This document shows, one piece after another, positions 57,001 through 62,350 of a DNA stretch of 64,000 bases. The stretch is from assembly GCA_022414725.1 (NCBI GenBank), contig CM039465.1, positions 24,288,466-24,352,465 of the forward strand. Reading direction: 5' to 3'. This stretch comes from Microglena sp. YARC. Taxonomy: Eukaryota > Chlorophyta > Chlorophyceae > Chlamydomonadales > Chlamydomonadaceae. The position numbers were made by a program, and so were the translations under genes. How positions within the stretch are numbered: position 1 is the first letter of the stretch; each line of letters begins with the position of its first letter. A model generated the notes under the pieces. That model did no database searches and had not been told where the DNA came from. It saw only the letters and a program-made list of their open reading frames with translations.

Positions 57001-60000
57001 CTAGATGGTCAGTCAGGCAGTCAGGCAGGCAGGCAGACCGACAGAAAGACACGACGCAACGCAACACAATGCAATGCAACACAGTGCAACACAATGCAAT
57101 GCAAAACAACACAAAACAACACAAAACAACGCAACGCAACGCAACGCAACGCAACGCAACGCAACGCAAAGCAAAGCAAAGCAAAGCAAAGCAAAGCAAA
57201 GCAAAGCAAAGCAAAGCAAAGCAAAGCAAAGCAAAGCAAAGCAAAGCAAAGCAAAGCAAAGCAAAGCAAAGCAAAGCAAAGCAAAGCAAAGCAAAGCAAA
57301 GCGAACGCAACACAAATCAAATTTAGACAGACTGGCAGGCAGGCAGGCAGGTATTCAGTCAGGCATTCAGTCAGGCAAACAGGCAGGGAGGTATTCAGAC
57401 AGTACGTACCCTTGCAGCCAGCAGTGCTCCTCTAGTTCCCATCTTGATCGAGCCATTTAATAGCTCGTGAATGGGGAGGTACTTGGGTGCCCCCTCGACA
57501 TACACATTCTCAAAGTGAAAGGGGACCTTGCAAACCTGTCAGTGGATTTTTCAGTTTAGGTAGTTTAGTTTAGGTAGGTAGTTTTGTTTTGTTTAGGTAG
57601 GTAGTTTTGTTTAGGTAGGTAGTCTAGTTTAGGTAGGTAGTTTTGTTTTGTTTAGGTAGGAAGTTTTGTTTAAGTAGGTAGTTTAGTTTAGGTAGGTAGT
57701 TTAGTTTAGGTAGGTAGTTTTGTTTTGTTTAGGTTGGTAGTTTTGTTTAGGTAGGTAGTTTTGTTTTGTTTAGGTTGGTAGTTTTGTTTAGGTAGGTAGT
57801 TTTGTTTTGTTTAGGTAGGTAGTTTTGTTTAGGTAGGTAGTTTAGTTTAGGTAGGTATTTTTGTTTTGTTTAGGTAGGTAGTTTTGTTTAGGTAGGTAGT
57901 TTTGTTTTGTTTAGGTTGGTAGTTTTGTTTAGGTAGGTAGTTTTGTTTTGTTTAGGTAGGTAGTTTTGTTTAGGTAGGTAGTTTAGTTTAGGTAGGTATT
58001 TTTGTTTTGTTTAGGTAGGTAGTTTTGTTTAGGTAGGTAGTTTAGTTTAGGTAAGTAGTTTTGTTTTGTTTAGGTAGGTAGTTTTGTTTAGGTAGGTAGG
58101 TAGTTTTCTTTTGTTTAGGTAGGTAGTTTAGTTTAGGTAGGTAGGTAGTTTTGTTTTGTTTAGGTAGGTAGTTTAGTTTAGGTAGGTAGTTTTGTTTTGT
58201 TTAGAAAGGTAGTTTTGTTTAGGTAGGTAGTTTAGTTTAGGTAGGTAGTTTTGTTTTGTTTAGGTTGGTAGTTTTGTTTAGGTAGGTAGGTACTTTTGTT
58301 TTCTTTAAGCAGGTAGTTAAGTTTAGGTAGGTAGTTTAGTTTAGGTAGGTAGTTTTGTTTTGTTTAGGTAGGTAGTTTTGTTTAGGTAGGTAGTTTAGTT
58401 TAGGTAGGTAGTTTTGTTTTGTTTAGGTTGGTAGTTTTGTTTAGGTAGGTAGTTTTGTTTTGTTTAGGTAGGTAGTTTTGTTTTGGTAGGTAGGTACTTT
58501 TGTTTTGTTTAGGTAGGTACTTTTGTTTAGGTAGGTAGTTTTGTTTAAGTAGGTAGTTTTGTTTAGGTAGGTAGTTTAGTTAAGGCAGGTAGTTTAGTTT
58601 AGGTAGGTAGTTTTGTTTCATTTGGGTACGTAGTTTTGTTTAGGTAGGCAGTTTTGTTTTGTTTAGGAAGGTAGTTTTGTTTAGGTAGGTAATTGGGCGC
58701 CCCCTCGACATACACATTCTTAAAGTGAAAGGGGAACTTGTGGATGGTGGTTTCTGTAGGTCCAGTTGAGTAGCAAAAGTTGCGACACAAGCCTGATTTC
58801 AGGATGGTGGAGTAGCACAGTATAGGTCAGATCGCAAAGCATCGACCCCGTGGGAGTTGGGGGGCAGCGCGTCGCACTGGGGTCACACCGAGTGGCTCAA
58901 TTTGCAACGCGTTGCACACAAACAAAAGTGGGTGGATAGGATGGGGTGAGCACAATGTATATAAGTATGCCCTTGCGTTTATATGAGCACATATATATGA
59001 TCACAATTTCATATAAGGATGTCCTTGGTTATCAATATGAGCACAATATGAGCCCAATTTCATATAAGTGTGCCCTTGCATGTATATATGAGCACATATA
59101 TATGAGCATGATATGAGCACATATTTAAGTGTGCCCTTGCATATATATATGAGAACATTATGAGCACATATATATACGAGCACAATTTCATATAAGTGTG
59201 CCCTTGCATATAAATATATATATACATATATGAGCACAATATGAGCACATTTATATGAGCACAATATGAGCACAGATATATGAGCCAAATCGCATGTAAG
59301 TGTGCCCTTGCATATGTATATATATGAGCACATTATGAGCACATATATATATGAGCACGATTATATATAAGTATGCCCTTCATGCCTTGGCAAAATATTA
59401 TAAACGGAACGCTGTTTATGCACTGGCATGGGAATAGTTTTCTAAGTAGTGACATGGGAATGGCATTAAATGCAATGGCATAGAAATGGTATTAAATGCA
59501 ATGGCATGGGAATGGTATTCTATGTAATGGCATGGGAATGGTTTTAAATGCAATGGCATGGGAATGGTTAAACATGTCTCCATACGGAAATAGTTTCTGT
59601 GTCCTGACGTGGAAATAGTTTTGATGTACTCACATATGTACTGACATATGTGTGTACTGATATCATACTGGATATCAAAGTTGTTGAATGCAAATGCTTT
59701 CCTATATTCAGATGTGAAAACCGCAGTTTCTATGTCCTGACATGGGAATAGTTTTTTAAGCCGGGATATGGGAGTGGTTTCCTTTGACCTAATATGGGAA
59801 TGGTTGTCCACCTGCTGACATGGACATGGTTTCCTATGCCCCCAAGTAGGAATGGTATGAGTCCAGGTAGGGACCATGTATGACCTTAAATTGTCCCACT
59901 GGAGTAGGGAGCAAGTTTTCATGGCTGACACAGCAGGAACAGGAACTTGATGCGAGACAACGTAGGCATTGAAGCATCGTGCAGCTAGGCTGGTGGGGTG

Positions 60001-60460
60001 GGGTCCTGCGCGAAAGAGAGCAAGGGAGAGCGCATGCCTGGCTGACCCACGATCATACCTCGCAAAACGTCCGTCCGCTCATTTTCAGCCATTTTTCGAG
60101 GCACTCCTGGTGCACATGCTTAATTGAGCCGGAGCAAGCGCATGGGTAGCAGAGCGGATTATCTTCCTCTGCCTCAGTCCTGCAGATGCGACAGACATCC
60201 TCCTCGTCCTCAACATGGTGCTGGTGCTCGGCCTTGCCATCAACTTCACCACTCGAATCTAGGCCAGCAGGCATGGCACTTTCAGAATCTGTCATAGCAC
60301 TATCCGCTAAGGGACGCGTGTCGCGATCATGTCCTCTGTGACGAGGCTGGGGTCGAGAAAAGTGGTGGCTTGGCTTCTCGAACTTCTGGCCGGTGCTGTA
60401 GTCTGAAGCCCTAACAAGAACCCTGGTGAGCTGGCCACGTGCATGTGCACATGGCCACAT
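30809..60460 (-). CDS. DOA10/MARCH6/SUD1-type RING-CH E3 ubiquitin ligase, 13-exon gene spanning 29.7 kb
   Basis: Family role: an ER (and inner nuclear envelope) multi-pass E3 ligase that ubiquitinates misfolded and regulated membrane or cytosolic proteins with UBC6/UBC7-type E2s (ERAD-C). In yeast, animals and plants it also tunes sterol and lipid enzymes. Seen here: the RING-CH finger (exon 1-2), successive membrane segments matching the family order in exons 3-12, the central conserved block in exon 7 ([25 protein letters not shown]), [19 protein letters not shown] in exon 8, and the C-terminal element in exon 13. Every junction has GT/AG ends, and phases agree except exon 10/11. The model gives about 2,650 residues against about 900-1,300 in known homologues; the excess is low-complexity sequence in exons 4, 7 and 8. 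Nearly all introns contain arrays built from the adjoining splice junction. The gene may be expressed or slightly damaged (see exon 10/11). Confidence 0.93.
30867..31666. repeat. Intron 12: TG repeats and broken copies of exon 12
   Basis: A long TG microsatellite (30,892-31,060) lies next to the exon 13 acceptor. A partial copy of exon 12 is split in two. The minus strand of about 31,560-31,625 encodes [22 protein letters not shown] sequence. The strand at about 31,285-31,350 encodes [13 protein letters not shown] and keeps the donor CG|GTAAGG. The two pieces are separated by a CATA microsatellite (31,508-31,560) and unique sequence. Confidence 0.85.
31667..31845 (-). CDS. Ligase exon 12
   Basis: The acceptor CTCCTCCAG leads to [20 protein letters not shown], then [16 protein letters not shown] and KLHEAIFND. 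These match the penultimate conserved segment of the family (x-P-Y-x-x-x-R-G, then L-H-x-x-I). Donor AATGATCG|GTAAGG, phase 2. Confidence 0.92.
31846..32617. repeat. Intron 11: copies of the exon 12 acceptor and telomere-like repeats
   Basis: Reverse-strand copies of the exon 12 start, (C)CAGGCTTTCC(C)GTACATGG, occur near 31,955-31,985 and 32,105-32,135. Degenerate TTTAGGG repeats occur at 32,235-32,290. The right member of the inverted repeat pair (32,410-32,520) is also in this intron. Confidence 0.8.
32618..32956 (-). CDS. Ligase exon 11
   Basis: [20 protein letters not shown] matches the conserved D-W-A-x-G-x-x-x-L-K-x-W block. A hydrophilic insert and a helix ([18 protein letters not shown]) follow, with donor CTG|GTATGT. 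The expected acceptor CAG|GAT is seen in tandem copies upstream, but at this copy the sequence is GGCAAGATTGG. The nearest AG is therefore one base inside the Asp codon, and the junction is uncertain. Confidence 0.85.
32931..33320. repeat. Intron 10 array A: exon 11 acceptor copies alternating with TTTAGGG telomere repeats
   Basis: The marker AGTGCCAGGATACCCAT recurs at about 32,931, 32,997, 33,057, 33,118, 33,186, 33,246 and 33,301 (steps 55-68). On the minus strand each complete unit reads ACACAG|GATTGGGCTATGGG.., the exon 11 acceptor and first codons (DWAMGILAL). It is followed by two to four CCCTAAA repeats. Confidence 0.93.
33330..34319. repeat. Intron 10 array B: ~135-bp copies of the exon 10 3' end and donor
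   Basis: The marker GTATTCACCTGGTGG recurs near 33,356, 33,499, 33,635, 33,764, 33,890 and 34,039 (donor mutated in some), then 34,169 and finally at the exon itself (34,310). The minus strand of each unit codes for [23 protein letters not shown] sequence and ends at CCAG|GTGAAT. Units differ in CCA microsatellite length, and one has a 22-base C run. Confidence 0.93.
34320..34520 (-). CDS. Ligase exon 10
   Basis: The acceptor CTTGTTTGCAG is formed from the end of the 53-bp satellite. The exon codes for [20 protein letters not shown] and a long hydrophobic stretch ([20 protein letters not shown]), then [17 protein letters not shown]. The entry phase fits exon 9. The end reads CCACAG|GTGAAT, whereas most tandem copies of this edge read CCACCAG|GTGAAT, so this copy lacks one base and leaves phase 2 rather than 0. 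Confidence 0.87.
34521..35590. repeat. Intron 9 array A: 53-bp satellite, about 20 units, abutting the exon 10 acceptor
   Basis: The unit is GGCAAACAAGCGGGGTTTGT plus GCCGTTGATTTGGTGTTGTG plus GCTTGGCTTGGTT. The reverse strand of the last unit, CCCGCTTGTTTGC, becomes the exon 10 acceptor by ending in AG. Long open frames on both strands (up to 531 codons) are by-products of a stop-poor 53-base unit. A 42-bp repeat (three units) follows at 35,595-35,720. Confidence 0.95.
35790..35925 (-). pseudogene. Partial copy of exon 10 beyond the 53-bp satellite
   Basis: The minus strand contains [12 protein letters not shown], matching [12 protein letters not shown] of exon 10. The DNA CATCCATTGCAATGCCAG is shared with 34,435-34,452. 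The satellite is thus bracketed by two copies of the same exon segment. Confidence 0.85.
35930..36705. repeat. Intron 9 array B: ~125-bp units containing the exon 9 donor
   Basis: About six units share ATGGACTAATGGTTCAGATC and GGTGGTGATGTAGGTGACTA. On the minus strand most contain GTGAGTGTGGTGTTGTGGCC, the intron side of the exon 9 donor (GTGAGTGTGGTGTAGTGGCC). Confidence 0.85.
36815..36916 (-). CDS. Ligase exon 9
   Basis: The acceptor TTTGTGCAG supplies the last base of an Arg codon. The exon then reads [20 protein letters not shown] and continues [13 protein letters not shown]. The spacing from G-R to N-D-L-Y and the helix after it match the family. Donor CGATG|GTGAGT, phase 2. Confidence 0.87.
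36930..37590. repeat. Intron 8 array: ~120-bp units containing the exon 9 acceptor region
   Basis: Units share CCAAATTGCTGGCTGAAGCT, TTTGTTCGCATTTAC and TCCTGGTATT. The minus strand reads AACAAATCACTCTCTCTCTG, similar to the branch and pyrimidine region before exon 9 (AACAAATCCCTCCCTTTGTG). The AG itself is changed in the copies. Confidence 0.75.
37590..39120. other. Intron 8 middle: AT-rich DNA without recognised content
   Basis: I see no gene. An AT microsatellite-like tract covers 38,700-38,830. A small direct repeat, GGCCGAAATGGCAGGTGGAAT, lies at about 38,278 and 38,309. A minus-strand frame near 38,800-39,080 contains YVDD by chance within a CACGTACATATC repeat. Confidence 0.5.
39125..39465. 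repeat. 26-bp tandem repeat in intron 8
   Basis: About 12 units of GATGAAACGCAAACAATAGT plus TTTACC or TTTACT. There are no spacers, so it is not a CRISPR array. Confidence 0.9.
39490..39890. repeat. ~118-bp tandem repeat in intron 8
   Basis: About 3.5 units share ATGAGTTATGCGATTCTCAT, GAATGTAATAA and AAAACAGTTTAGGGTTTATT; they are AT-rich. Confidence 0.85.
39904..39957. repeat. Single copy of the 77-bp satellite motif
   Basis: GCCACAGTGCAAGCAAACGG is followed by GCTGGCCCCCTCAACCTCAC, closely matching the array at 28.1-30.4 kb but standing alone in intron 8. Confidence 0.85.
40015..40123. repeat. G-rich GGTGTG/GGGGGT tract next to exon 8 donor
   Basis: The tract ends in a 26-base G run (40,098-40,123) only about 25 bases inside intron 8. 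On the transcript it is C-rich. Confidence 0.9.
40150..42647 (-). CDS. Ligase exon 8: membrane segments plus ~600-residue Ala-rich insert
   Basis: It starts [19 protein letters not shown], then a helix ([17 protein letters not shown]), the family block [10 protein letters not shown] and [19 protein letters not shown] and [13 protein letters not shown] long insert follows: Asn/Pro/Gln repeats, Ala-rich [19 protein letters not shown] repeats and an exact 99-bp (33-residue) repeat at 40,720-41,018, then Pro/Gly/Ala repeats. It ends with a helix ([20 protein letters not shown]) and IGR. In homologues this loop is short. Donor GGCAG|GTACGC, phase 2. Confidence 0.92.
42648..42960. repeat. Intron 7: two extra copies of the exon 8 acceptor
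   Basis: The plus strand has GCGCTCAGGGTTGGTGAACTCCTGCG-type sequence at the exon (about 42,627) and copies near 42,740 and 42,855. On the minus strand each reads CAG|GAGTTCACCAACCCTGAG or nearly so ([14 protein letters not shown]). Confidence 0.9.
42985..44330. repeat. Intron 7 array: ~73/148-bp units containing the exon 7 donor
   Basis: Alternating units share AGCAGTGTC.GTGTCAGGCTG, then CACTCACCCAAAATGAACAG or CGCTCATCCAGAAGGACTAA. The minus strand of many units reads TTCTGG or TTTTGG followed by GTGAGTGCAG, which is the end of exon 7 (TTCTGG) and its donor. Confidence 0.88.
44330..45300. repeat. Intron 7: three larger copies of the exon 7 3' end
   Basis: Segments near 44,340-44,470, 44,515-44,640 and 45,145-45,270 encode on the minus strand diverged versions of the exon end (for example [32 protein letters not shown]). 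Each is followed by a donor-like GGGTGAGT or GGGTAAGT. Unique T/A/C-rich DNA with a 24-base C run (44,814-44,837) separates the second and third. Confidence 0.88.
45308..47074 (-). CDS. Ligase exon 7: linker and conserved DOA10 central membrane block
   Basis: A 589-codon phase-0 exon. The first part is a hydrophilic, repetitive linker (KVQSEV repeats, Asp/Ala/Gly-rich). Then come a membrane helix ([20 protein letters not shown]), an Arg/Ala/Pro-rich stretch, and the conserved block [20 protein letters not shown] ... [20 protein letters not shown] ... [14 protein letters not shown]. The Arg/Ala/Pro-rich stretch (45,650-45,910) is hydrophobic and leucine-rich in another frame, so a paired frameshift there cannot be excluded. 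Acceptor CTCTATAG, donor TGG|GTAAGT. Confidence 0.9.
47075..48010. repeat. Intron 6: about seven copies of the exon 7 acceptor
   Basis: The plus strand repeats CAAGGCAGCGGAGGGGTCTG, then ACCATCCCTACAGGGCGGCA, at about 115-145-base spacing. The minus strand reads CCCTGTAG|GGATGGTCAGACCCCTCC, matching the exon 7 start TATAG|GGATCGTCAGACCCCTCA. Confidence 0.92.
48185..48955. repeat. Intron 6: 57-bp array of the exon 6 donor, about 13 units
   Basis: The unit CATACCTGAGCATTTAGGGG plus GGCTTGTACAGCAGGGCAAA reads on the minus strand as CCTGCTGTACAAGCCC..AATGCTCAG|GTATGG, i.e. the end of exon 6 ([10 protein letters not shown]) plus donor. A Cys-rich 19-residue repeat in another frame is a by-product. 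Confidence 0.93.
49085..49600. repeat. Intron 6: four larger copies of the exon 6 3' end
   Basis: On the minus strand each copy encodes [13 protein letters not shown] followed by GTAGGT or GTATGT. They lie near 49,090, 49,193, 49,305 and 49,550, with AAAAAGAAAAAC and AAGCAAAAGCATA stretches between them. Confidence 0.92.
49618..50140. repeat. Intron 6: CCTGAAATAG 10-bp array
   Basis: More than 45 units of CCTGAAATAG/CCTGAAATGG, with CCTGTCATGA variants appearing in a higher-order pattern every 40-60 bases. It lies just inside intron 6 from exon 6. Confidence 0.95.
50225..50389 (-). CDS. Ligase exon 6: loop following third membrane segment
   Basis: Fifty-five codons begin [20 protein letters not shown] and end [12 protein letters not shown]. 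The G-R-x-x-L start matches the family sequence just after the helix in exon 5. Acceptor CACCTGCAG, donor AGG|GTATGT, phase 0. Copies of both its edges fill the flanking introns. Confidence 0.88.
50390..51540. repeat. Intron 5: about seven copies of the exon 6 acceptor with G-rich spacers
   Basis: The plus strand repeats CATGTGAGTGTCCATTAGTG, ACAGCCCCACACGAC and ACCTGCAGGTGG every 130-175 bases. The minus strand reads CACCTGCAG|GTTGGTCGTGTGGGGCTG, the exon 6 start [10 protein letters not shown]. Spacers are GGTGGGG-rich, with G runs. Confidence 0.93.
51640..51900. repeat. AACACTGAAAC-type repeat in intron 5
   Basis: About four imperfect units of AAAACAACACTGAAACTGTA followed by variable A-rich sequence. 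No splice junction was seen in this one. Confidence 0.75.
51974..52036 (-). CDS. Ligase exon 5: third membrane segment
   Basis: Twenty-one codons ([20 protein letters not shown], then Q) match the family helix with the S-N-x-x-F core. The acceptor is the end of an ATGCTC hexamer repeat (GCTCATGCTCAG|GTCGTG); donor CAA|GTGAGT. Confidence 0.88.
52037..52310. repeat. Intron 4: GAGCAT and GGGAAT hexamer repeats at the exon 5 acceptor
   Basis: The minus strand reads ATGCTCATGCTCATGCTCAG|GTCG, so the hexamer array provides the 3' splice site of exon 5. A CCCATT hexamer run (52,175-52,260) and GATCAT repeats lie further upstream. Confidence 0.9.
52391..53134. repeat. Intron 4: copies of the exon 4 3' end and donor
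   Basis: Four ~103-bp units (about 52,730-53,130) encode on the minus strand [11 protein letters not shown] followed by GTAAGTGGGCTGGG. Compare exon 4: [11 protein letters not shown] then GTAAGTGGGCTGGG. A longer, older copy at 52,391-52,480 encodes [20 protein letters not shown]. Confidence 0.92.
53135..55111 (-). CDS. Ligase exon 4: second membrane segment plus giant low-complexity insert
   Basis: The exon opens with [19 protein letters not shown] and a membrane helix ([15 protein letters not shown]). Gly-rich sequence follows, then 13-residue repeats of the [13 protein letters not shown] type (54,170-54,440), an Ala/Asp-rich stretch and an acidic run ([20 protein letters not shown]). It ends [20 protein letters not shown], a block conserved before the next membrane helix of the family. 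It has 659 codons, phase 0, with a CATGCGCAG acceptor and GTG|GTAAGT donor. Confidence 0.88.
55112..56802. repeat. Intron 3: tandem copies of exon 3
   Basis: From about 55,330 to 56,240 the unit is 149 bp; from about 56,240 to 56,600 it is about 86 bp. The minus strand codes for [20 protein letters not shown] and ARGWEE followed by GTGAGTGTAG, that is, most of exon 3 plus its donor. Near 55,240-55,330 a hybrid copy joins exon 3 sequence directly to exon 4 sequence. A GT microsatellite lies at 55,120-55,230. Confidence 0.92.
56803..56892 (-). CDS. Ligase exon 3: first membrane segment
   Basis: Thirty codons starting [20 protein letters not shown] and ending [10 protein letters not shown] correspond to the first transmembrane helix. 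Acceptor GTTGTCCAG, donor CAG|GTGAGT, phase 0. Copies of this exon fill the next intron. Confidence 0.88.
56893..57409. repeat. Intron 2: GCAAA pentamer array and short repeats
   Basis: GCAAC/GCAAA pentamers cover about 57,055-57,305, with a pure (GCAAA) run of about 140 bases. Three ATTTGGATTGCAAGTCATGT-like units lie at 56,930-57,000 and CAGGCAGGCAG repeats at both sides. No clear splice-junction copy was seen in this intron. Confidence 0.9.
57410..57535 (-). CDS. Ligase exon 2: end of RING-CH and post-RING segment
   Basis: The acceptor CACTGACAG is followed by [20 protein letters not shown] and continues to ALLAAR. The C-K-x-P-F-x-F-x-x-V-Y-x-E-x-A-P-x-x-L-P pattern is the conserved stretch directly after the RING-CH in DOA10 proteins. 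Donor AAGG|GTACGT; 42 codons, phase 0. Confidence 0.93.
57545..58690. repeat. Intron 1: TTTAGGTAGGTAG / TTTTGTTTAGG minisatellite
   Basis: About 1.1 kb of alternating GTAGTTTTGTTTAGGTAG, GTAGTTTAGTTTAGGTAG and GTAGTTTTGTTTTGTTTAGG units ends only about ten bases upstream of the exon 2 acceptor. Confidence 0.95.
58691..58752 (-). pseudogene. Partial copy of exon 2 beyond the minisatellite
   Basis: The minus strand encodes [20 protein letters not shown], against [19 protein letters not shown] in exon 2. The TAGG minisatellite lies between this copy and the real exon. Confidence 0.92.
58960..59370. repeat. ATGAGCACA / GTGTGCCCTTGCAT repeats in intron 1
   Basis: About six irregular units of TATATGAGCACA.. 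and CATATAAGTGTGCCCTTGCA. Open frames in them are by-products. Confidence 0.85.
59415..59880. repeat. GGCATGGGAATGGT repeats in intron 1
   Basis: Units of about 30-36 bases (AATGGCATGGGAATGGTATT..) become more diverged to the right (GACATGGGAATAGTTTT). Confidence 0.8.
60059..60460 (-). CDS. Ligase exon 1: RING-CH finger
   Basis: Cys90, Cys93, Cys107, Cys109, His117, Cys120 and Cys133 are visible ([32 protein letters not shown]). The eighth ligand, Cys136, is the second residue of exon 2. That gives the C4HC3 RING-CH pattern that recruits the E2. The start is the ATG at 60,458-60,460; an alternative ATG is MTDSESAM, codon 56. The donor is GAG|GTATGA, phase 0. Confidence 0.93.
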
Positions 60461-60799
60461 GCCAATGGGTACCTGCTGGCTACTGCTACTGATGGCCTGG
60501 GGGCTGGGCAGTGTCCACCTGGTGACCTTGTGAGTACGCTCAGGAAGTAAGGAGTGGGACCAGCGCGCTGCCCAAGCCAGAGACTTCGGATTGCAGAAGC
60601 ATTAAGTACCGGTTATGCGCACATGTTTAAATGGTACGAATTAGAAATGTTGAAAATATAACCCGGTATTTTAGCTTTTGGCAACAAATAAATTAGCTCC
60701 TTTTCTTCAATAGCGATGCTCATATGTGCTCTCGTGAGAATTTTTTATATTTTTCATGAAACCCGAAAATGTTGTTTTATGACTTATGGACGGACTTAC

Positions 60800-61466
60800 G
60801 GATTAACGGACATTTAATTGGTGTAATCCCTTCTTCCAAAATCTCGAGATTTTTTCATTCGGGCGTTTGATGTGGGATGTATATTTAGGTGTATATCAAG
60901 CTCTGAATATGATGAAAAGTTTGGAGAGGATTGTCCCAAAACCCCTTCTAGGCCCCCAAACATGGACACAAAAAAGGGGCCATTTTTTTGCAGGATTGTT
61001 TTTTACAATGTTAGGTCGAAAATCTGACTCAGACTTGGAAGTGGAGAACAACAAAGTTTTGCCAACTGTGGGAGGCCGAAATGACCTCGAAAATGGCCCT
61101 AAATGGGCTCTAAATGCAGCTTGTGGCATGTGAAGTGCCTTGAACATCTCCTTGACAGCCTTTTATTACATCATACTGATCTGCGGGCCCACTGAGGTAT
61201 TACCGCTAGGGTCCTATGGGGACTAAGCATGGTTTAGGGGGTAGAAGAAGGTTTTTGGCCATACATGGCACAAATAGGACCTGAAAAGCCTCGTATGCAG
61301 TTTTTGGCTTCCATGTCACTTTGGTCAGGACAGAATTTTGTGTCCAACAAATTATTGATATAAGGCCAAAATGAGGGTATAGATTTGAGGACAAAACAAA
61401 ACAAAGACTCCTTGCGGTTATCCCCCACATGAAATTTGAAAATACATACACCTTGCCACAGGGAGT
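60800..61466. other. No gene recognised
   Basis: Only short frames occur and none has a recognisable motif. Confidence 0.4.
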
Positions 61467-61510
61467 GAGGTTGAAGGACCCTTCCATTTGCTTGCACTGG
61501 GGAATGGTTA
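61467..61510. repeat. Diverged single copy of the 77-bp satellite motif (inverted)
   Basis: The reverse strand reads CCCCAGTGCAAGCAAATGGA then GGGTCCTTCAACCTCACTCC, resembling the unit of the array at 28.1-30.4 kb and the solo copy at 39,904. Confidence 0.7.
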
Positions 61511-61698
61511 CTAGGAAAGGTTCTGGTTTCGCAGACCTCTACTGCGCTCGAGCTTGGACTTCAGCACGCCAACAAAGAGGGGATCTCCACCCCTTTCAAA
61601 GCAGCAAGTCTGAAATATGGGAACCTGGCAAGGGCTACAACCGCAGACCTATCAGGTTGATGGATTATACTAAACCGAACAGCCCGAGCTGGATTTGT

Positions 61699-62040
61699 TT
61701 ACCGCCTGTTCACGTGATAAGCGCGGACAGAGGGGTCCCACTTCATCCCTAGCACGTTCATCGCCTTGTCCTTGGCAGAAGCCAAGAACTTGGTGAACGC
61801 CTCGCCGCTGGGGCTGAGTCACAAACTGGCCATCATTCCATGCCATGTCGTTCAACTTGGCGGCTTCATGGTGAGAGTAGTGTACCTTGCTGCTTTTAGG
61901 CATGGTGATGCCTAGCTGGCTAGCTAGACGGCGTAGAATACATTGAAAATCTGCATGCTCCAAGAACCCCATGATCATGTCGACGGATGGCTTGTATCCA
62001 CAACCGTTCACCACCCAACTGAACTCAGCCTCAAGGTCAT
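61699..62040 (-). pseudogene. Unrecognised coding remnant
   Basis: From an acceptor-like CTACAG (62,041-62,042 on the plus strand as CT) the frame reads DLEAEFSWVVNGCGYKPSVD ... ILRRLASQLGITMPKSS ... FVTQPQ. After a one-base shift near 61,800 it continues EAFTKFLASAKDKAMNVLGM and ends RAYHVNRR before TAA. The amino-acid make-up looks like real protein. I recognise no family. It lies inside the inverted-repeat pair, so it could be transposon-borne. Confidence 0.45.
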
Positions 62041-62350
62041 CTGTAGATCGGATACCAACCCCACCCACCCAGATACCAAATATGTTTGTTTGTTTGGTTG
62101 TTTGTTTGTCCGTTTGTCACAAATCGACATTATCAGGTTTCACTTCATATCACACAAAAACGAAACATTTTATAAGATATAACAATTATAAGACTTATTG
62201 ATACCGGAAATATTCTCGCGAGAGCACATATGAGCATCACAATTCAATAAAAGGAGCTAAGGTTCGTGCTTTTGGGGCCAAAAGCTACAATTACCAGGTA
62301 ACATTTTCAACATTTCAAATTCGTACCATCCAAACATGTGTGCATACATA

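Larger units (their letters stand above)
60608..62350. repeat. Inverted repeat pair upstream of the ligase gene
   Basis: The reverse complement of about 60,608-60,795 matches about 62,105-62,350 in blocks: GAGAGCACATATGAGCATC, AAAGGAGCTAA, CCAAAAGCTA and TTTTCAACATTTC, then ATTCGTACCAT and AACATGTG.GCATA. Inner blocks GAAACC..A.AATGT and ACGGAC also match. They could be ends of a 1.7-kb element; no target duplication was recognised. Confidence 0.7.

Noticed and set aside
57005..57460. Lys/Gln/Ser/Ala repeat protein and its Leu/Cys/Phe antisense
   Set aside because: It is a reading of the GCAAA pentamer array in intron 2.
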